This document shows, piece by piece, positions 18,001-27,353 of a stretch of DNA of 58,452 nucleotides. Source of the DNA: Desulfobulbaceae bacterium (lineage in GTDB: Bacteria > Desulfobacterota > Desulfobulbia > Desulfobulbales > Desulfocapsaceae). Below the pieces are notes generated by a model. That model ran no database searches, was not told the DNA's origin, and saw nothing but the letters and a program-made list of their open reading frames with translations. A program made the translations under genes and the position numbers. The first letter of the stretch is position 1. Each line of letters opens with the position of its first letter. The DNA is taken from the NCBI GenBank assembly GCA_019163335.1, contig JAFLKM010000032.1, forward strand, positions 1 to 58,452, written 5' to 3'.

Positions 18001-19145
18001 ATGCCAAGCTCCGTAAAGAGGACGGAAAAAAGGGCATCGCAGGCAATCACCAGAAAGATGGCGTTAACCACACTGATGGTGGTGTAGCGCCCTATGCTTT
18101 CCGTGCTTTTTGAAACCTGAAATCCCCGAAAACAGGCGACCTCCGCAATCAGCCAGGCAAAAAAAGGCCCTTTGAACAGCCCGATCCACACATGCTTGAT
18201 ATCAAGGGCCACCTGCAGGCGGCGGAAAAACTCGCCATAGGAGAGGTGGAGATGAATATTGGAGATAAACATCCCGGCCAGAATACCCACCATATCAGCA
18301 AAGAAAATGAGCAGCGGCATAACGATCATCAGGGCCATGATCCGGGGCTGCACCAGAAAATGCAGGGGCTCAAACCCCATGGTGCGCATGGCGTCAATCT
18401 CTTCGGTGATCTTCATCACCCCGAGCTGGGCGGTGTAGGAGGAGCCGGTACGGCCGGCCACGACAATGGCGGTGATCAAGGGGGCGAGTTCCCGGGTTAC
18501 CGAGATGCTGATCATGTCCACAATAAAGATATGGGCGCCGAATTTCTCCAGCTGCACCGCCCCCTGATAGGCGATCACCACCCCGATCAGAAAACTGGTC
18601 AAGGCTATAATGGGCAGGGCCCGGACTCCGGCCTCTTCGATATTTTTAACAATGGCGCCATAGCGAATTGACAGAGGATGGCGCAGGGCAAGGAGAAAGA
18701 TGATAAAATTCTCCCCCAGAAATGAGAGGAAGGCACACAGATCGAGGGCAAAGGAAACAGAGTGTTTCCCCAGATTATGAAACAAGTTCTGGAGACGGGA
18801 AGAACGAGAAAAGCCGGAAGGAGAAGGGACGGCAACGTACTGACGGAGCAGCCGGTACATCCGGTCATGGTCGCTGCTCATCCCGATGACCTCCAGGGGG
18901 CAGTGCTTGCTCTGCAGGAGGTCATAATAGCGGATAAAGAGCATCATCCCGGCGGAATCAACCTGTCCCACCCCCGAGACATCCCAGGTCACAGGCGTTC
19001 CAGCGGTCTTCACGACAAACTGCTCAAGCCTTCTGTCCATATCCCGCAAGCCCTCAGTCACCCAGTCGCCGCGACTTGTAATCGTCACTCCGGAAGGGCT
19101 GACAGCAAATTCTATGGAACCCCGGCGAGAGGAAGGCATGCCCAT
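17997..19145 (-). CDS. STAS-MlaE fused lipid ABC transporter permease, second cluster
   Basis: The 382-residue protein has an N-terminal STAS domain (about 8-110) with the VTWDVSGVGQVDSAGMMLF core, followed by a MlaE permease domain. The permease carries the signature ISVTREMAPLITAIVVAGRTGSSYTAQLGVMKITEEIDAMRTMGFEP; the window reads SVTRELAPL at this place. Fusion of STAS with the permease replaces the separate MlaB subunit. It is the first gene of the minus-strand cluster. The intergenic region to the divergent P-type ATPase (19146-19382) should hold its promoter. Confidence 0.92.
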   Translation of the reverse strand: MGMPSSRRGSIEFAVSPSGVTITSRGDWVTEGLRDMDRRLEQFVVKTAGTPVTWDVSGVGQVDSAGMMLFIRYYDLLQSKHCPLEVIGMSSDHDRMYRLLRQYVAVPSPSGFSRSSRLQNLFHNLGKHSVSFALDLCAFLSFLGENFIIFLLALRHPLSIRYGAIVKNIEEAGVRALPIIALTSFLIGVVIAYQGAVQLEKFGAHIFIVDMISISVTRELAPLITAIVVAGRTGSSYTAQLGVMKITEEIDAMRTMGFEPLHFLVQPRIMALMIVMPLLIFFADMVGILAGMFISNIHLHLSYGEFFRRLQVALDIKHVWIGLFKGPFFAWLIAEVACFRGFQVSKSTESIGRYTTISVVNAIFLVIACDALFSVLFTELGI

Positions 19146-19382
19146 CAGTATTCGTCCGATACCTTTGAAGATAAAAAAACGGGAGAGATCAAGGGGATTG
19201 ATTTCGTAGAATCACCTCCTTCAGTATATTGATTTGCCCTATGTACGTCAAGGAACTCTCTGAAACTTCGATGAAAGCAGGTGTTCACCATCAGTTTTAT
19301 CATTGTTCAAAGCCTGTTCCTGCACTATTGTTTCCGATGAAAAGCCTAACTTACTGAAAATATGAAAAAGGAGCTTCCTCCC

Positions 19383-22142
19383 ATGAAAAATCTTGACCTC
19401 ATCACTCGACACTGGCACCACCTGCCCATTACCGAGGTAATGGAGTTGCTGGAAGGAAACCGGGAGCAGGGCCTTGACCGCTTTGAGGTCGAGCACCGAC
19501 TGGCAACCTTTGGCCCCAATGCCATCACCGCCCAGAAGGGACAGGGGCCGTTGATCCGTTTTCTGCTTCAGTTCCATCAGCCCCTGATCTATATTCTGAT
19601 CGCTTCGGGTCTGGTCACTGGATTTCTGGGAGAATGGGTGGATTCCGGTGTCATCTTCGGGGTCGTGCTGGTTAACGCCATTGTTGGCTATATCCAGGAG
19701 GCCAAAGCAGTCAATGCCCTGGCAGCCCTGGCCCGCACCATGACCACCGAGGCCACCGTTCTCCGGCAGGGCGAAAAACGGCGAATACCAGCCACCGAGC
19801 TTGTGCCAGGCGACATTGTTTTCCTGCAGAGCGGCGACAAGGTCCCGGCGGATATGCGCCTGTTTCAGGTCCGTGATCTGCAGATCGCCGAGGCCGCCCT
19901 CACCGGTGAATCAGCACCGGTAGCCAAGCACCATGGACGGAGTCAGATGGGAGCGGCGTTGAACTCCGCCTCCCAAATAACCAAAGACACAGTCCTTGCC
20001 GATAGGTGGAATATGGCCTACGCCTCAACCCTTGTCACTTACGGGCAGGGCACCGGCATTGTCACTGCCACCGGCGATCAAACCGAGGTGGGACGCATCT
20101 CGCAACTTATCTCCAGCGCCGAGGCCCTGGCCACCCCGCTCACCCGCAAGATCAGCGAGTTCAGCAACATCCTGCTCTACGTGATTCTTGGACTTGCCGC
20201 CCTCACCATCCTGGTCGGGCTCCTGCGCGGCCAGCCCTTCCTGGACATGTTCATGGCAGCAGTTGCCCTGGCCGTCGGTGCCATTCCTGAAGGTCTGCCG
20301 GCGGCGGTCACCATAACGCTTGCCATCGGCGTCTCACGCATGGCCAAGAAACGAGCCATTATCCGTAAGCTCCCGGCCGTGGAAACTCTGGGAAGTACCA
20401 CTGTCATCTGCACCGACAAGACCGGCACCCTGACCGAGAACCAGATGACCGTCCAGGAAATCCTGGCAGGCGGCATATCATACAGGGTCAACGGAACCGG
20501 CTACAACCCTCTCACCGGCGCCATCGACACTATCGGAGACGCGGCTCGCCCCAGTACATCCGCCGCCTTGCAGGAGTGCCTGCGGGCCGGACTTCTCTGC
20601 AATGACAGTCAGCTGGCGGAAAAAGATGGAATCTGGCAGGTGCACGGTGACCCCACCGAAGGGGCACTGTTAACCTCGGCACGCAAAGGCGGACTGGGAG
20701 AGGAAACCCTTGCGGCCAGTCCGCGCATCGACTCGATCCCCTTTGAATCAGAACATCAATACATGGCCACCCTCCATGATGACATGCCAGGCAAGCCCCG
20801 ACTTGTTTACCTCAAAGGGGCCGTGGAGGTCCTTCTGGCCAGATGTGAAAGCCAGACAGATGCCCAGGGGAACCTGACCCCTGCCCACATCACTGATATC
20901 CAGAATGCCGTACAGGCAATGGCATCAAGAGGTCTGCGGGTACTGGCCATGGCCCGTAAAGAGATCGCCCCGGACACCAAGCATCTCTCCCATGGTGACC
21001 TGACTACCGGCCTCATCTTTCTCGGCCTGCAGGGGATGATCGATCCGCCAAGGCCGGAGGCCATTGCTGCAGTCAAAATCTGCCAGTCCGCCGGCATCCG
21101 GGTCAAAATGATCACCGGCGATCATCCGACAACCGCCGCAGCCATTGCAAGACAGGTCGGACTTTCCAACCTCGATGCAGATCTGACCATGACCGTCCTC
21201 ACCGGCTCCGAACTGGAGAAATTGTCAGACAACGAATTTATCGATCAGGCTGAAAGCACCACGGTCTTTGCCCGGGCAACCCCTGAACAGAAGCTGCGTC
21301 TGGTGGAGGCCCTCCAGGCGAGAGGACAGGTCGTGGCCATGACCGGGGACGGGGTCAATGATGCCCCGGCCCTGAAACGAGCCGATATCGGTGTGGCCAT
21401 GGGCATTACCGGCACCGAGGTGGCCAAAGAGGCGGCGGATATGGTGCTGACCGATGATAACTTCAGCTCCATTGAAGCCGCCGTCGAAGAGGGCCGCGGC
21501 GTGTTCGACAATCTTATCAAGTTCATTGTCTGGACCCTGCCCACCAATCTTGGTGAGGGCCTGGTGATCCTCACCGCTATTTTTTTAGGAGTCACCCTGC
21601 CCATCCTACCGGTGCAGATCCTCTGGATCAACATGACCACCGCGGGATTCCTGGGCTTGGCCCTGGCCTTTGAACCCAAGGAACCGGGGATCATGCTGCG
21701 TCCGCCGCGTGCGCCGAATACCCCGATCCTCACCCGCAGCGTCATCTTCCGTATCACCCTGGTCAGTTTCCTCATGCTCATCGCCGCCTTCTGGCTCTTC
21801 ACCTTGGAGTTAGCCAATGGCGCCACCATTGCCCAGGCCCGGACTGCCGCGGTCAATGCCTTTGTCATGGTCGAGTTGTTTTACCTGTTCAACTGCCGGT
21901 CTCTGGAAAAGAACGTCTTTCAGCTCGGCATTTTTTCCAACCTCTGGGTCCTGGGCGGCGCCATCACCATGCTCCTGATCCAGATTGCCTACACCTATCT
22001 GCCGATCATGAACCGACTCTTCCAGAGCGCACCGGTCAGCTTGGCGGTCTGGGGCCGGACTATCGCTGCCGGGCTGGTTGTTTTTGTGATAATTGAGATT
22101 GAAAAGTGGTGCTGGAAAAATGGCGGCAGGAAGAAGAGGTAG
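19383..22142 (+). CDS. P2-type cation-transporting ATPase
   Basis: I place the start at 19383 (MKNLDLITRHWHHL, 919 residues), nine bases after AAGGAG. An N-terminal cation-ATPase domain is followed by the TGES actuator motif and PEGLPAAVTITLAIG in membrane helix 4. The phosphorylated D345 is in CTDKTGTLTENQM, and TGDGVNDAPALKRADIG forms the hinge. Helix 6 reads WINMTTAGFLGLALAFEP rather than the NLVTD of calcium pumps, so the ion is uncertain; many such bacterial proteins are called calcium- or generic cation-transporting. It is a single gene with strong hairpins downstream. Confidence 0.9.
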   Translation: MKNLDLITRHWHHLPITEVMELLEGNREQGLDRFEVEHRLATFGPNAITAQKGQGPLIRFLLQFHQPLIYILIASGLVTGFLGEWVDSGVIFGVVLVNAIVGYIQEAKAVNALAALARTMTTEATVLRQGEKRRIPATELVPGDIVFLQSGDKVPADMRLFQVRDLQIAEAALTGESAPVAKHHGRSQMGAALNSASQITKDTVLADRWNMAYASTLVTYGQGTGIVTATGDQTEVGRISQLISSAEALATPLTRKISEFSNILLYVILGLAALTILVGLLRGQPFLDMFMAAVALAVGAIPEGLPAAVTITLAIGVSRMAKKRAIIRKLPAVETLGSTTVICTDKTGTLTENQMTVQEILAGGISYRVNGTGYNPLTGAIDTIGDAARPSTSAALQECLRAGLLCNDSQLAEKDGIWQVHGDPTEGALLTSARKGGLGEETLAASPRIDSIPFESEHQYMATLHDDMPGKPRLVYLKGAVEVLLARCESQTDAQGNLTPAHITDIQNAVQAMASRGLRVLAMARKEIAPDTKHLSHGDLTTGLIFLGLQGMIDPPRPEAIAAVKICQSAGIRVKMITGDHPTTAAAIARQVGLSNLDADLTMTVLTGSELEKLSDNEFIDQAESTTVFARATPEQKLRLVEALQARGQVVAMTGDGVNDAPALKRADIGVAMGITGTEVAKEAADMVLTDDNFSSIEAAVEEGRGVFDNLIKFIVWTLPTNLGEGLVILTAIFLGVTLPILPVQILWINMTTAGFLGLALAFEPKEPGIMLRPPRAPNTPILTRSVIFRITLVSFLMLIAAFWLFTLELANGATIAQARTAAVNAFVMVELFYLFNCRSLEKNVFQLGIFSNLWVLGGAITMLLIQIAYTYLPIMNRLFQSAPVSLAVWGRTIAAGLVVFVIIEIEKWCWKNGGRKKR

Positions 22143-22227
22143 GATGAAGGAGATTGGATGAAAGGGTGGGATGGACTTTCCCGTTCTGCTTTGAGGATCT
22201 TGGTTGGTGTGGTGGTATTGGTTGGGC

Positions 22228-22327
22228 GCCGCTTTAATGCAACCGCCGGTAAAGATTGGCGGTTGCATTAAAGCGGCATAAGAGCCCGTAAGCCCTGCAT
22301 GCAAGAAAAAGACCTTGCCTGCAGGGC
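22228..22327. terminator. Two long hairpins between convergent genes
   Basis: The first is a perfect 20-bp inverted repeat (22228-22247 with 22258-22277) around a ten-base loop. The second is a 14-bp stem with one mismatch (22292-22305 with 22314-22327) and an eight-base loop. They lie between the convergent ATPase and diguanylate cyclase genes. No T-run follows either on the plus strand, so they may be bidirectional terminators or structured repeats. Confidence 0.6.
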
Positions 22328-22342
22328 AACGGTCTCTAAGAA

Positions 22343-24274
22343 TCACCCTGAAAACCTTACACAGTTCCTTCCTGCCGCCTTTGCCTCGTAGAGCAGCTTA
22401 TCCGACCGATTTAACACGGTGTCAACAACATCCCCGTCACGAATGGTGGTCACCCCGAAACTAATAGTGACCGTTCCGACCTCTCCATGATCCAGCGAAC
22501 GGATATTCTCCCGAATATTCTCCACCAACGGTACGGCGCTCTCGAGGGAGGTGCTGGACAGGAGCAGGACAAACTCTTCTCCCCCCCAGCGAGCAAAGAC
22601 GTCGGAACTGCGAATCCGGGCCTGAATAGCGGTAACAACCTCTTTTAAAACCTGATCACCAGCCTGATGACCAAAGACGTCATTAACCCTCTTAAAGTGA
22701 TCCACATCCCCCATCACCAGGGCGAATGGTGTTGCATATCGCCTTGAACGTTGAACCTCGGTTTCCAGCACCTCGAGGAAATACCGGCGATTAAAGGCCT
22801 TGGTCAGGGGATCGGTATTGCAAAGTTCGTGCAGCTGTTCTTCCATCTGTTTGCGCTCTGAAATATCCCGGAAGATTGTCACTGCGCTGATCCCCCTGTC
22901 CTTCTCAAGCAGGGGCTCACTGGCGACCTCAGCCACAAAGGAAGTTCCATCCTGATGGTAAAAGACCTCTTCTCCCTGGAAACGGGTATTGCTGCGAAAG
23001 ACATTGCACAGGGGACAATGCAGCAAAGAGCCATCGTCATCTTGATGTTGATGAAAACAATCATGGGCAACCTGGCCCAGCAATGCACTGCGGGAATATC
23101 CCAGAAGTCTGGCCGCGCTTTCATTGACAAAGACAATCACACCCTGCTCATTCATGACATACAGACCATCGCTTATGGTGTTGGCAATCAACTGAAAATC
23201 TGCCTGTTTCGCGCTGATGGCCTGATTGTTTCGCAAAAAAAGCAGCAGCATGATGCTGACCAGCACAACCAGGCCGGTAAATGCCAGCAGATGCAGTCGG
23301 AAATTCCGAAGAATCTCATCCAGTTCCGGGGCGGCTGACAAGGCCAGTAAAAGCATGGCAGGAAGCCCTTCAGGGTCGATAATGGGCAGCAATGTTACCT
23401 GACAGAATCCTTGTTTGGTGCCTATGGCAAGTGACTGCGGTTGCCTCTCCGCCAAGGTCCGGGTAAAGGCAGGCAGCTGCGAAAGCCCTGCGTACACCTC
23501 CCGGGCCTTAGGAGAGAGGTCCGGCGGTGAATCGGGAAGGTCTTGATGGACATCTTCCACCAACCAGTCCGGGCTGAAAAGCGACGGTGCGTACATTTTC
23601 TTCTGCTCATCAAAGAGCTTGGGGAGCAGGAGGGAGGCATCGTAGCTGATCAAAAACTCAGTCCCCTCTCCCACTTTTCCCATCATCCTCCGGAACTTTT
23701 CAAAGGGTTGGCTGATCTCCACCGTGCCCAGCGCCTCACCCTCATAAACAATGGGAAAGACACTGCGATACCCGGCCAGTATCCGTCCGGTTTCAAAGCC
23801 CTGCACAACCTTCTGCTCACGATTAGCCATGACCACTGAGGGACGACTGGCAACCAAAGAATCCCCCGAGAGATGGGGGGCATGAAAACGAAGGAAGGAG
23901 CGATTGTCCACGGTATGAAAGTGGAACTGCCGCACCCCCCTCTCTCGCAACAGCTCATACGCCGGCAAAAGGCAACGGTACAGCCTGGCCCGCTGCACGG
24001 CCTGCTCCGCCTCATTCCCCTTCCTGGCATGGCGGAGTATCTCCAGTACCTGGGGTTGCATGACAAAACTATCAAAATAGGCCTGCATCCCAATTTCCTG
24101 GGCATTGACCACACAGTTATAAATCATGCTCAAGCCGCTGGTCTGGTTGGCAAGATGCATCTTCTCCATGGCAGTACGTTCGTGGCTGAAATACAGAAAT
24201 CCGCACAACCAGAGAAGACATGCAAAAATGCTGGTTATCAGGAGGCGGACTGTCATCTTCTCAGGAATGTTCAT
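22343..24274 (-). CDS. Membrane diguanylate cyclase with PAS domain
   Basis: I start at the ATG at 24274 (MNIPEKMTVRLL, 643 residues), directly after the upstream stop. An N-terminal membrane helix (about 8-28), a periplasmic sensor of about 300 residues, a second helix (HLLAFTGLVVLVSIMLLLFL) and a PAS domain (FQLIANTISDGLYVMNEQGVIVFVN) precede a GGDEF domain. The active-site motif is GGEEF, and RSSD upstream is a canonical inhibitory site. NTDPLTKAFNRRYFLE and ALVMGDVDHFKRVND are intact. It should make cyclic di-GMP in response to a periplasmic or redox signal. Confidence 0.92.
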   Translation of the reverse strand: MNIPEKMTVRLLITSIFACLLWLCGFLYFSHERTAMEKMHLANQTSGLSMIYNCVVNAQEIGMQAYFDSFVMQPQVLEILRHARKGNEAEQAVQRARLYRCLLPAYELLRERGVRQFHFHTVDNRSFLRFHAPHLSGDSLVASRPSVVMANREQKVVQGFETGRILAGYRSVFPIVYEGEALGTVEISQPFEKFRRMMGKVGEGTEFLISYDASLLLPKLFDEQKKMYAPSLFSPDWLVEDVHQDLPDSPPDLSPKAREVYAGLSQLPAFTRTLAERQPQSLAIGTKQGFCQVTLLPIIDPEGLPAMLLLALSAAPELDEILRNFRLHLLAFTGLVVLVSIMLLLFLRNNQAISAKQADFQLIANTISDGLYVMNEQGVIVFVNESAARLLGYSRSALLGQVAHDCFHQHQDDDGSLLHCPLCNVFRSNTRFQGEEVFYHQDGTSFVAEVASEPLLEKDRGISAVTIFRDISERKQMEEQLHELCNTDPLTKAFNRRYFLEVLETEVQRSRRYATPFALVMGDVDHFKRVNDVFGHQAGDQVLKEVVTAIQARIRSSDVFARWGGEEFVLLLSSTSLESAVPLVENIRENIRSLDHGEVGTVTISFGVTTIRDGDVVDTVLNRSDKLLYEAKAAGRNCVRFSG

Positions 24275-24275
24275 C

Positions 24276-24698
24276 TTACAGGCCACCATCCATGGAGCGG
24301 ACAAATTGGTCAAGGTCTGTGTCAGACACCGGTAAGAAGCCGTTCCTGCCTGTTTTCCAGTCGGCTCTCTCGGCAGGCGATGTCTGCATCAGGATGCTGC
24401 TGATCCGCTCGAGCTGAGCCGGCTCCATGGTGATGGTATTGCCGGCGATCACAAATCCGGGAAACGGCGGCGTCTCCTGGAGGACCTTCAAGGTCCGGTT
24501 GTTATCCTTTTCGTAACGGATACAGATCGTCACCCCTAATTTTTCGGCAAGAGACTGAATTATGGGGGCATGACTGCCTACAACGGTTGCCTGATTTTCA
24601 ATGGGCAGGGGAGTATAGACCAGCTCCCTCGCCATCACCAGAGAAGGAGGAATAGAAAAAAAGCCAAGAGCCATCATGAAGATCACATAGACTCGCAC
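24276..24698 (-). pseudogene. PhnD-type substrate-binding protein with internal deletion
   Basis: The 140-residue product has a signal peptide (about 1-23) and reads ELVYTPLPIENQATVV...IIQSLAEKLGVTICIRYEKDN at its start. Its end, ETPPFPGFVIAGNTITMEPAQLERISSIL, has the form of the end of a PhnD-type binding protein. Roughly 120 to 150 central residues forming most of both lobes are missing, joined in frame near residue 72. It cannot fold as a complete bilobed receptor. It may be a decayed paralogue of the 27350-28222 gene, or a small periplasmic remnant still translated in this operon. Confidence 0.6.
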
Positions 24699-24710
24699 GT
24701 TCTTAGATCC

Positions 24711-27353
24711 TTATAAGTCAATAACTTTTTTTATGGCCAGGGTGAGGGCAGCCATGGTGTAGGGCTTCTGGAGAAAGTCCTTAACCCCCTGACCGAGAAT
24801 TTCTTCAACCCGCTCATCCTTGCGGAATCCGGAGGCGAGCAGCACCTTGATTGCAGGATCGATTTTTTTCATCTCCGAGAAAGCTTCCCTACCTGACATG
24901 ACCGGCATCGCCATGTCAAGCAGCACCGCTTTTATCTCGGCATGATGCTGCCGGTACTTTGCAACGCCATCCATACCATTCTCGGCGGTGATCACCGTAT
25001 GTCCGGAAATTTTCAAGATATTTTCCGCCATTTCCCGCACCACCGCATCATCATCAACCACCAGCACCAATCCCTCACCCCGGGTAATGACAAGAGGAAC
25101 CTCGGCAGAGGAGACATCTTCCCCTTCCCGCACCAGCATCGGCAGATAGATATTAAAGGTGGCCCCCAGTCCCGGATCGGAATAGACATCCATGAACCCC
25201 TGCTGTTGCCTGACGATATTATACACCATGGCAAGGCCAAGACCAGTCCCCTCTTCCTGTCTCTTGGTGGTAAAAAAGGGATCAAAGACCCGGGCCATAA
25301 TCTTTGCATCCATCCCCACTCCGGTATCGGTGACGGACAGCTTCCAATAGGTATTATTGATTGCATCCGGGTATCTTTTCCGGAATAAAGGATCAACCAC
25401 AACCTGATCAAGGGCTATGGTCAAGCTCCCGCCCCAGACGGAACCTTCTCCCCGCATAATGGTCATGGCATGCACACCATTAATACAGAGATTCAGCAGC
25501 ACCTGTTCCACTTCCGTGGTATCGGCAAGCACGTAGGCCGGATGTGCGGCCGGGAAGGTCAACACCTGCACGGATTTATCAAAGGTATTTTCTCCAAGCT
25601 TGCGGATATGCTTGATCGAAAGGTTCAAATCCACAGGAATGAGATCCCCCTTACTGCGACGGGACAGGGTCAGTAACTGACGCACCATATCCACCGCTCG
25701 CTGACCGGCTGTTTCCATCTGGGCCAGGAAATCATGGATCTCGTTTAGGGCGAGATCCGGGGAAACACGGAGTTTGTACTGGAACAGCGACAGATTGCCG
25801 AGGATCGCCGCCAGGACATTGTTGAAATCATGGGCCAGGCCACCGGCCAGAATTCCGATGGATTCCATCTTCTGGGCCTGACGCAACTGCTGCTCCATGG
25901 TCTCAAGTTCGGTTATGTCATCGAACCGAACGGCCACACCATTTACCCCATTGGCCACCAGGGGAAAAAGTATCAGGTTATAGAAGTGATCGCTATCCTG
26001 CATCACCCGTTGCCGAGGGAGTGTCAGAGGAATATGCTGGCGGTTCAGGGCCTCCACCTGCGGAGAATATTTGCTGAAAAATGGGAAAATATCATAAATT
26101 TTGCCGCCTATGGCGGTATCGGGGGCAATACCGGTAATCCGGCAGGCGGCGCTGTTCCATTGGGTAATGTTCGCGTCGGCGTCGAGTGTGAACAACATGG
26201 AAGGCATGGACTCAATAATATTATTGAGATAATTGCGCATCCGCACTATCTCCCTTTCTGCCATTTTCTGGGCGCTGATATCGCGGATAAGCCCTTCATA
26301 GAGAAGAATACGGCCATCCTTTCCCCTGACCATATGGCAGGTCAACGAGACAATAACCGGAGAACTGTCGCTTTTAATCAGGGTTAACTCATAATCCTTG
26401 ACAAACCCCTGTTCGACGATCTGTTGCTGAAAGTGTGACCATGCCTCTTCGTTTTCAAAGATGTTGGCAAACAGATTCTGCTCAAGCATGATTTTACGGG
26501 AGGCGCCGCCAAGTATCCGCACGAAGGCAGGATTGACATCAATTATTTGCCCCTTAGCGTCCACCACGAAAAATCCTTCAATCATCCGTTCAAAAAGATG
26601 GCGGAACTTGTTCTCGGATTTCTGCAGTTCCTGTTCACGGACCTGAATAGCGGTGGCCATGGTATCCAGGGTGCGGCCAAACTGTTCGAGCTCATAGACC
26701 CATGCGCCCCTGGGAATCTCCCCATGGAAATCCCCCTGACTGATCCGCTTGGCGGCCATCATAAACTTCTGGACAGGACCCGTCATAAAGCCCGCCAACC
26801 AATAACCGATGCCGGCGAAAAACAGCCAAAAGGCAAGGCCGATCAATGCGCCATTGCGCTGGATCTCCCGCAGATGCAGCAAAACACTATGCGCCGAGAG
26901 GACAACCCGTGTTTTACCAAGCTCCACCGACCCCACAACAATGGGCGTGGTGATAATAAGACGCGATTGCTCGTCCTCAATAATAACACAGACCTTCTGC
27001 CCGTTACGGTCACATTCTCCGGCAGGAACACCCTCCAGCCTGGCGCCGATGAGTCCGACTTCGGAGGCGGCCAGAATCGTCCCCTCGGGATCACTGATCT
27101 GAATACCAATGACCTCGCCACGGGAGGCATATTCCTGCACCAATTCCTGCAGAGCGGCATAGTTCTCGGTAATCAGGTCATCGGCCACGGTAAAGGCGAT
27201 ATTTTTGGCCAGATCCTTGCCATGCAGGGCGATCTGGCCAAAGGAAAAAGTCTGAAAACGATTGGTATAAAAGGCGATGATAGCCACTGTCAGCAGCAGG
27301 GAAACAAGGGTGCTGAAAAAAATGAGCAGGGTACGGACACGTAATGATTTCAT
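24711..27353 (-). CDS. Hybrid sensor histidine kinase (HAMP-PAS-PAS-HK-REC)
   Basis: The 880-residue protein has a membrane helix (about 8-28), a periplasmic region, and a second helix near 165-185. A HAMP-like segment follows, then two PAS domains (from about 245 and 375). The kinase H-box is LAGGLAHDFNNVLAAILGNL, with N-box LLNLCINGVHAMT, G1 DTGVGMD and G2 GTGLGLAMV. A C-terminal receiver has VVDDDAVV, D in VLLDMAMPVMSG and K in FLQKPY. It overlaps the binding-protein gene by 4 bases, implying that PhnD-like protein feeds its sensor domain. No output regulator is encoded nearby. Confidence 0.93.
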   Translation of the reverse strand: MKSLRVRTLLIFFSTLVSLLLTVAIIAFYTNRFQTFSFGQIALHGKDLAKNIAFTVADDLITENYAALQELVQEYASRGEVIGIQISDPEGTILAASEVGLIGARLEGVPAGECDRNGQKVCVIIEDEQSRLIITTPIVVGSVELGKTRVVLSAHSVLLHLREIQRNGALIGLAFWLFFAGIGYWLAGFMTGPVQKFMMAAKRISQGDFHGEIPRGAWVYELEQFGRTLDTMATAIQVREQELQKSENKFRHLFERMIEGFFVVDAKGQIIDVNPAFVRILGGASRKIMLEQNLFANIFENEEAWSHFQQQIVEQGFVKDYELTLIKSDSSPVIVSLTCHMVRGKDGRILLYEGLIRDISAQKMAEREIVRMRNYLNNIIESMPSMLFTLDADANITQWNSAACRITGIAPDTAIGGKIYDIFPFFSKYSPQVEALNRQHIPLTLPRQRVMQDSDHFYNLILFPLVANGVNGVAVRFDDITELETMEQQLRQAQKMESIGILAGGLAHDFNNVLAAILGNLSLFQYKLRVSPDLALNEIHDFLAQMETAGQRAVDMVRQLLTLSRRSKGDLIPVDLNLSIKHIRKLGENTFDKSVQVLTFPAAHPAYVLADTTEVEQVLLNLCINGVHAMTIMRGEGSVWGGSLTIALDQVVVDPLFRKRYPDAINNTYWKLSVTDTGVGMDAKIMARVFDPFFTTKRQEEGTGLGLAMVYNIVRQQQGFMDVYSDPGLGATFNIYLPMLVREGEDVSSAEVPLVITRGEGLVLVVDDDAVVREMAENILKISGHTVITAENGMDGVAKYRQHHAEIKAVLLDMAMPVMSGREAFSEMKKIDPAIKVLLASGFRKDERVEEILGQGVKDFLQKPYTMAALTLAIKKVIDL

